A stretch of 64,000 bases of DNA from Aldrovandia affinis (lineage: Eukaryota > Chordata > Actinopteri > Notacanthiformes > Halosauridae), in the NCBI GenBank assembly GCA_029706075.1, contig JAINUG010000002.1, forward strand, positions 878,314 to 942,313, in the 5' to 3' direction. This document shows positions 57,711 through 64,000 of this stretch, piece by piece (the first letter of the stretch is position 1; the number at the start of each line of letters is the position of its first letter). Below the pieces are notes generated by a model, which was not told the origin of the DNA, ran no database searches, and was given only the letters and a program-made list of their open reading frames with translations. The translations under genes were made by a program, and so were the position numbers.

Positions 57711-58345
57711 TGGGTTATAATATTTTTTTTACAGTCCTGATACTACTCAATTTAAGTGTAGCTACTATCTCTGCCACTGGGTAACAAACCCCTGTCATTG
57801 GGTCTGTATGTCGTACACTGGTTACAACACAAGAACAAAATGGGAACAGGTAATATTGCATTTTTCACCTCTAACAACAATTAATTATCTGTGTAATTAC
57901 TTGCTCCATTATTGGGTAAACAAACCACAGACATTGTGGCATGTTGCAGCTGGGTAACGATGAAAAATAAAATGAAAACAGGTAATATTACATTTCCCTG
58001 CCCTGATACCAATTAATTTCTGTGTAATTGCTGCCTGCGTTACTGGGCAACAAACAATGTTCTTATCTGTCTCGCGTAGTTGTTCAACAATGCAAGAACA
58101 AAACGGGAACAGTTAATACAGCATTTCCAGCTCGGATGCCTCATTTTCACTGAACTACTTTCACTGTTCTGGGTTAGCCAATCATATTCTTACTCGTACT
58201 GCGCAGATGGTTAACAACGCAAGAACAAAATTAAAACAGGTAATATGGCATATTCCAGTCCTGATAGCACTTTTCAGTTTTCACACAGTGCTAAAATATG
58301 CATTTCAGTGTAACTACTAACTCTGTTCCTGGGTAACAAACCACA
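57711..58345 (+). repeat. Diverged tandem array of about 130-bp units
   Basis: The block GGGTAACAAAC and its variants recur at 57779, 57914, 58045, 58171 and 58331, spacings of 135, 131, 126 and 160. Between them the same ordered phrases return: CAAGAACAAAATGGGAACAG, then AGGTAATAT.GCATTTCC, then CCTGAT and TGTGTAATTACT. Units are clearly diverged, so the array is old. No protein or RNA gene is seen. Confidence 0.85.
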
Positions 58346-59082
58346 ATCTTATGTAAGATGTAAACAGCACCCATGTTTTTACCATCTTACATAGTACTAA
58401 TATCGAAATGACCTTTCTAGTGGATATAATGTATAATGATATAAAGCATATATATATAATATAATGATTTTACAAGTTGCATGTTATTGCCCACATTCTT
58501 ATCTGTAAAGTAAAGTGCTACTGGCTTGTTGCACAATGCATTTGTGAAAAGCTCTACAAATACAATTTGATTTTATTTGTTTAATCTTATTTTTATGAGC
58601 AGTACAGCATGTTCCTGCTGGGTTACTGCTTCTCCTTGACCCCGTCGACCTGTTTGGTGCAGGCCTTGAAAGTCAAGTGCTGGAGCAAGTTTTTTTATTT
58701 CAGGATGTCAAAAAGCATGTCCCTATGAGAACCCATAAAACCTTTCTGCTTAGATTTTTGTATTCTCTCTCTCTCCCTCTGTCTGTCTGTGTCATCCTTT
58801 TTAACATTGCAGGCAGAGCCGGTGCTGCTCTGGAATGGCTCTTTTTACACTTTAGGAGAAGGTCACTTGCCTGAAACAGCGAGTGTGATGCAGGGGTCTA
58901 GAATAGTAATGAGGCGTCCTCGTTCACCTGTGCACAACTCTGCGTTAAACCCTCCCCACGGCGGCGACTGCTCCCGCTGCTTACGCAAGAGACTGTTTAC
59001 AGAAACATCATTTTTTAATCATCTTTCAGTGATTAACAATGTATTTATTTACAAATGAAACAGAGTGTTGCCATCTCTACAT
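58346..59082. other. Noncoding stretch, nothing recognised
   Basis: It contains TA runs at 58450-58465 and unique sequence. A possible acceptor at 58811 is not followed by a convincing exon. Confidence 0.25.
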
Positions 59083-59083
59083 A

Positions 59084-60319
59084 CAGTGGGTATAAAAAGT
59101 ATTCATCCCTTTGGCATTTTCACATTTTACTTCTTACTTCATGGATTTAATTGCTATTTCTTGCCACTGATCAACACTAAATACTCTAGAATGTCACATT
59201 TTTAAAAATCACTTAATTGCAAATGAAAAACATTCAATAATTGGTTGCATAAGTATTCACCCCTTTTTCTAAGACACATCTAAATAAACCGGTGCAATCA
59301 ATCGCCTTCAGAGGTCACACAATTATTTGATTTGAGTCCACCTGTGTACAATTAAGATGTTTCAAATTATTTCAAATTAAATACACCCACCTGTGAGAGG
59401 TCCCATAGTTGGTTAGTGCATTTCTAAAAAAGAGCCTCATCATGAAGACCAAAGAACACCCAAAGCAAAAAAGGTTTTTCAAAAGCACCAATCAGATAGA
59501 GTAAGATTTCAAAGACTGAATACCCCCCAGGGAACCGTGCAGTCCATCATAAAGTTGAGATAAAATGGCACAACTGACAATTTGCCTAGAGCAGGTCTTC
59601 CTCCAACACTGAGCATCCATGCAAAAAGGGTCACTTGGTGGGGAGGCCACCAAGAAGCCTATGGCAACAGAGTTAGTCTTCCATGGCAGAGAAGGGAAAA
59701 ACTGTCCATGGGCCAACAATAGTCTGGGCACTTCACAAATCTGTGCCTTATGGGAGAGTGGAAAAATTGTTGAAGAAAACAAAATCTCACCTAGAGTTTG
59801 CCAGAAGGCATGTGGGAGACTCAATCCAAGTGGAAGAAGATTATATGGTCTGATAAGACCAAGATTGAACTTTATGGCCCAAAGCATACAGCAAAGCCCA
59901 TATTGGAGTGATTTAAAAACAAGAAAAATCAATGTCCTGGAGTGGCCCAGTCAAAGCCCAGACCTCAATCCCATTGAGAACCCGTGGAAAGATTTTAAAA
60001 TTGCTGTTCGCCACCAGTCCCCATCCTGATGGAGCTTGAGGAAAGCAAAAAGAATAAATGGGCAAAAATTGCAGTGTCCAGATGTGAAAAGCTGGTAGAA
60101 ACGTACTCAAATAGACTCACGGCTGTAACTGCAGCTAAAGGTGCTTCTATTAAGTCAAAAATAATGTTTTTGTCTGTGTTTTTTATAATTAATTAAGAAA
60201 ATAATGCTTTTATTTGACATTATAGAGTATATTGTGTTGATCAGTGACATGGAATCCATTTTGATTCCACGAAGTAAGAAAAAACTGAAAAAGGGAGTGA
60301 ATACTTTTTATATCCATTG
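59084..60319 (+). mobile_element. Tc1-like transposon, degenerate, internally deleted
   Basis: The left end CAGTGGGTATAAAAAGTATT and the reverse of the right end (CAATGGATATAAAAAGTATT) are terminal inverted repeats that extend into CATTTTAC and TTCTTACTTC. Both flanks are TA (59082-59083, 60320-60321). It carries scattered transposase remnants in several frames. Its termini match the MITE at 50141-50658. Confidence 0.9.
59515..60150 (+). pseudogene. Tc1/mariner transposase relic, catalytic core deleted
   Basis: Pieces in shifting frames include [12 protein letters not shown] (first Asp region), directly joined to [10 protein letters not shown] and then [19 protein letters not shown] (Glu region). 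In related transposases about 60 or more codons, including most of the sheet between the first and second Asp, lie between these, so a deletion removed part of the catalytic core. Stops and frameshifts abound. The N-terminal DNA-binding half is not recognisable beyond short matches. Confidence 0.75.
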
Positions 60320-63197
<2,878 letters not shown>

Positions 63198-63457
63198 GTC
63201 GGCAGTGGCAGTGGCTCAGTGGTTAGCGACATGGGCTGGCAAGTGGAGAGTTGCTGCCGAAGTGCCCCTGAGCAAGGCACTGAACCCCTAACTGCTCCAG
63301 GGGTGCCGTACTATGGCTGACCCTGCACTCTGACCTCTCTGATGGAATACATATGTATAGTGGTCTATGTGTGTGTGTATCTAGGAGAGATATGTGAAAA
63401 TACAAATTCCAATTACCTTGTGCAACATGGCAATAAAGTATATTCTATTCTATTCTA
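63198..63457 (+). mobile_element. tRNA-derived SINE, family B, full-length
   Basis: Head GTGGCTCAGTGGTTAGCGAC (A box), a shorter and more degenerate B-box region near 63245-63290, body with GCACTGAACCCCTAACTGCT and GGCTGACCCTGCACTCTGAC, and tail TTGTGCAACATGGCAATAAA followed by TTCTA units. The same head and the reverse-strand body occur at 17205-17430. Confidence 0.8.
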
Positions 63458-64000
63458 AACATGTTTCTTAGTTAACCCCAGCAGGAGTCCGGCAAAAAGC
63501 AAGAAAGGCAATAATCAAAAAATTGATATGGGAATGATGTAAATTCATTAGAAATAGTTACACATAATTATAACAGTACATTTTGAAGAATACTGTTACA
63601 GGGAAATATATAAATAGGCACAAAATTGGACAACTAATCCCCCTAAGGTAAAAGGAAATGGCAGAGCCTACAAGAAAGAGAAAATAACACTTCTCCAAAG
63701 ATTAAATTCTACTTATTTTGGATGAAGCAGCACAACATAAACAAATGTTATTTTCAAAGGCTCGGGGCAGTCTCTCTAACACTGAGATAAAAAATGGGAC
63801 GACATCGTAAGCAAAGTAACTGCTTGCAGTGAGCAGCTTACGACTGGGATGGATGTCAGATAAAAATGGCAAGGCCTTTCCAGCAAAGCCAAGAAAAAGG
63901 GGTGCTGAATTACTCTGTGAAAGGGTACACAATTATCTGATGCAGGAAGCACAAAAAAAACACATTTTTCATAATCTTAGAATTCATTTTCCTCATTCAT
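63458..64000. other. AT-rich noncoding stretch to the window edge
   Basis: No feature is supported. Confidence 0.25.

Overview
The window reads as nuclear DNA of a ray-finned (teleost-type) fish. It is AT-moderate and gene-poor. It is full of CA/GT, GA and AT microsatellites and of transposon families typical of fish genomes: Tc1-like, hAT and Harbinger DNA transposons, tRNA-derived SINEs, and remnants of L1-, L2- and restriction-endonuclease-type LINEs. No bacterial-style operons, CRISPR arrays or compact gene clusters are present. The species cannot be told from the sequence alone.

Host coding content is small. The best case is a plus-strand terminal exon at 18541-19168. It has a canonical acceptor, strongly G/C-ending codons, a Ser/Pro-rich protein and a long 3' UTR that runs to an AATAAA at 21104. 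A plausible upstream exon at 349-470 has good splice sites and a matching intron phase, so the first 21 kb may be the 3' part of one gene with an intron of about 18 kb. I do not recognise the protein. Everything downstream to 64 kb looks intergenic or intronic.

Transposon layout, left to right: SINE fragments (3.1-4.0 kb); a decayed restriction-endonuclease LINE on the minus strand (5.9-7.35 kb); a minus-strand hAT remnant split by a second hAT with its own target duplication (8.7-10.1 kb); a Tc1 deletion derivative (12.5-13.1 kb); a Harbinger element carrying a MYB-like gene remnant and a nested SINE (15.1-16.2 kb); SINEs (16.8-17.4 and 23.5 kb); Tc1 termini and an L1 fragment (25.0-26.3 kb); a second Tc1 deletion derivative (27.8-28.35 kb); a SINE and a small hAT-like MITE (28.9-30.1 kb); a nearly complete Tc1-like transposon inside a duplicated GT-rich block (31.4-33.15 kb); a SINE (34.2-34.5 kb); then, after a long quieter stretch, a Tc1-related MITE (50.1-50.7 kb), an L2-like LINE 3' end (51.8-52.3 kb), a SINE (52.5-52.8 kb), a LINE 3' end with a zinc finger (55.1-55.3 kb), a degenerate Tc1 (59.1-60.3 kb) and a SINE (63.2-63.5 kb).

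Tandem and inverted structures are common. They include a 12-copy C-rich minisatellite at 53.8 kb, a diverged array of about 130-bp units at 57.7-58.35 kb, a 37-bp tandem repeat at 48.2 kb, a roughly 130-bp uninterrupted GA tract at 61.06 kb, and a 29-bp near-perfect inverted repeat at 44.5 kb. I found no convincing new biological system. The most informative items are the nested transposons, the shared-breakpoint Tc1 derivatives, the SINE family with a common 3' tail, and the unidentified gene.
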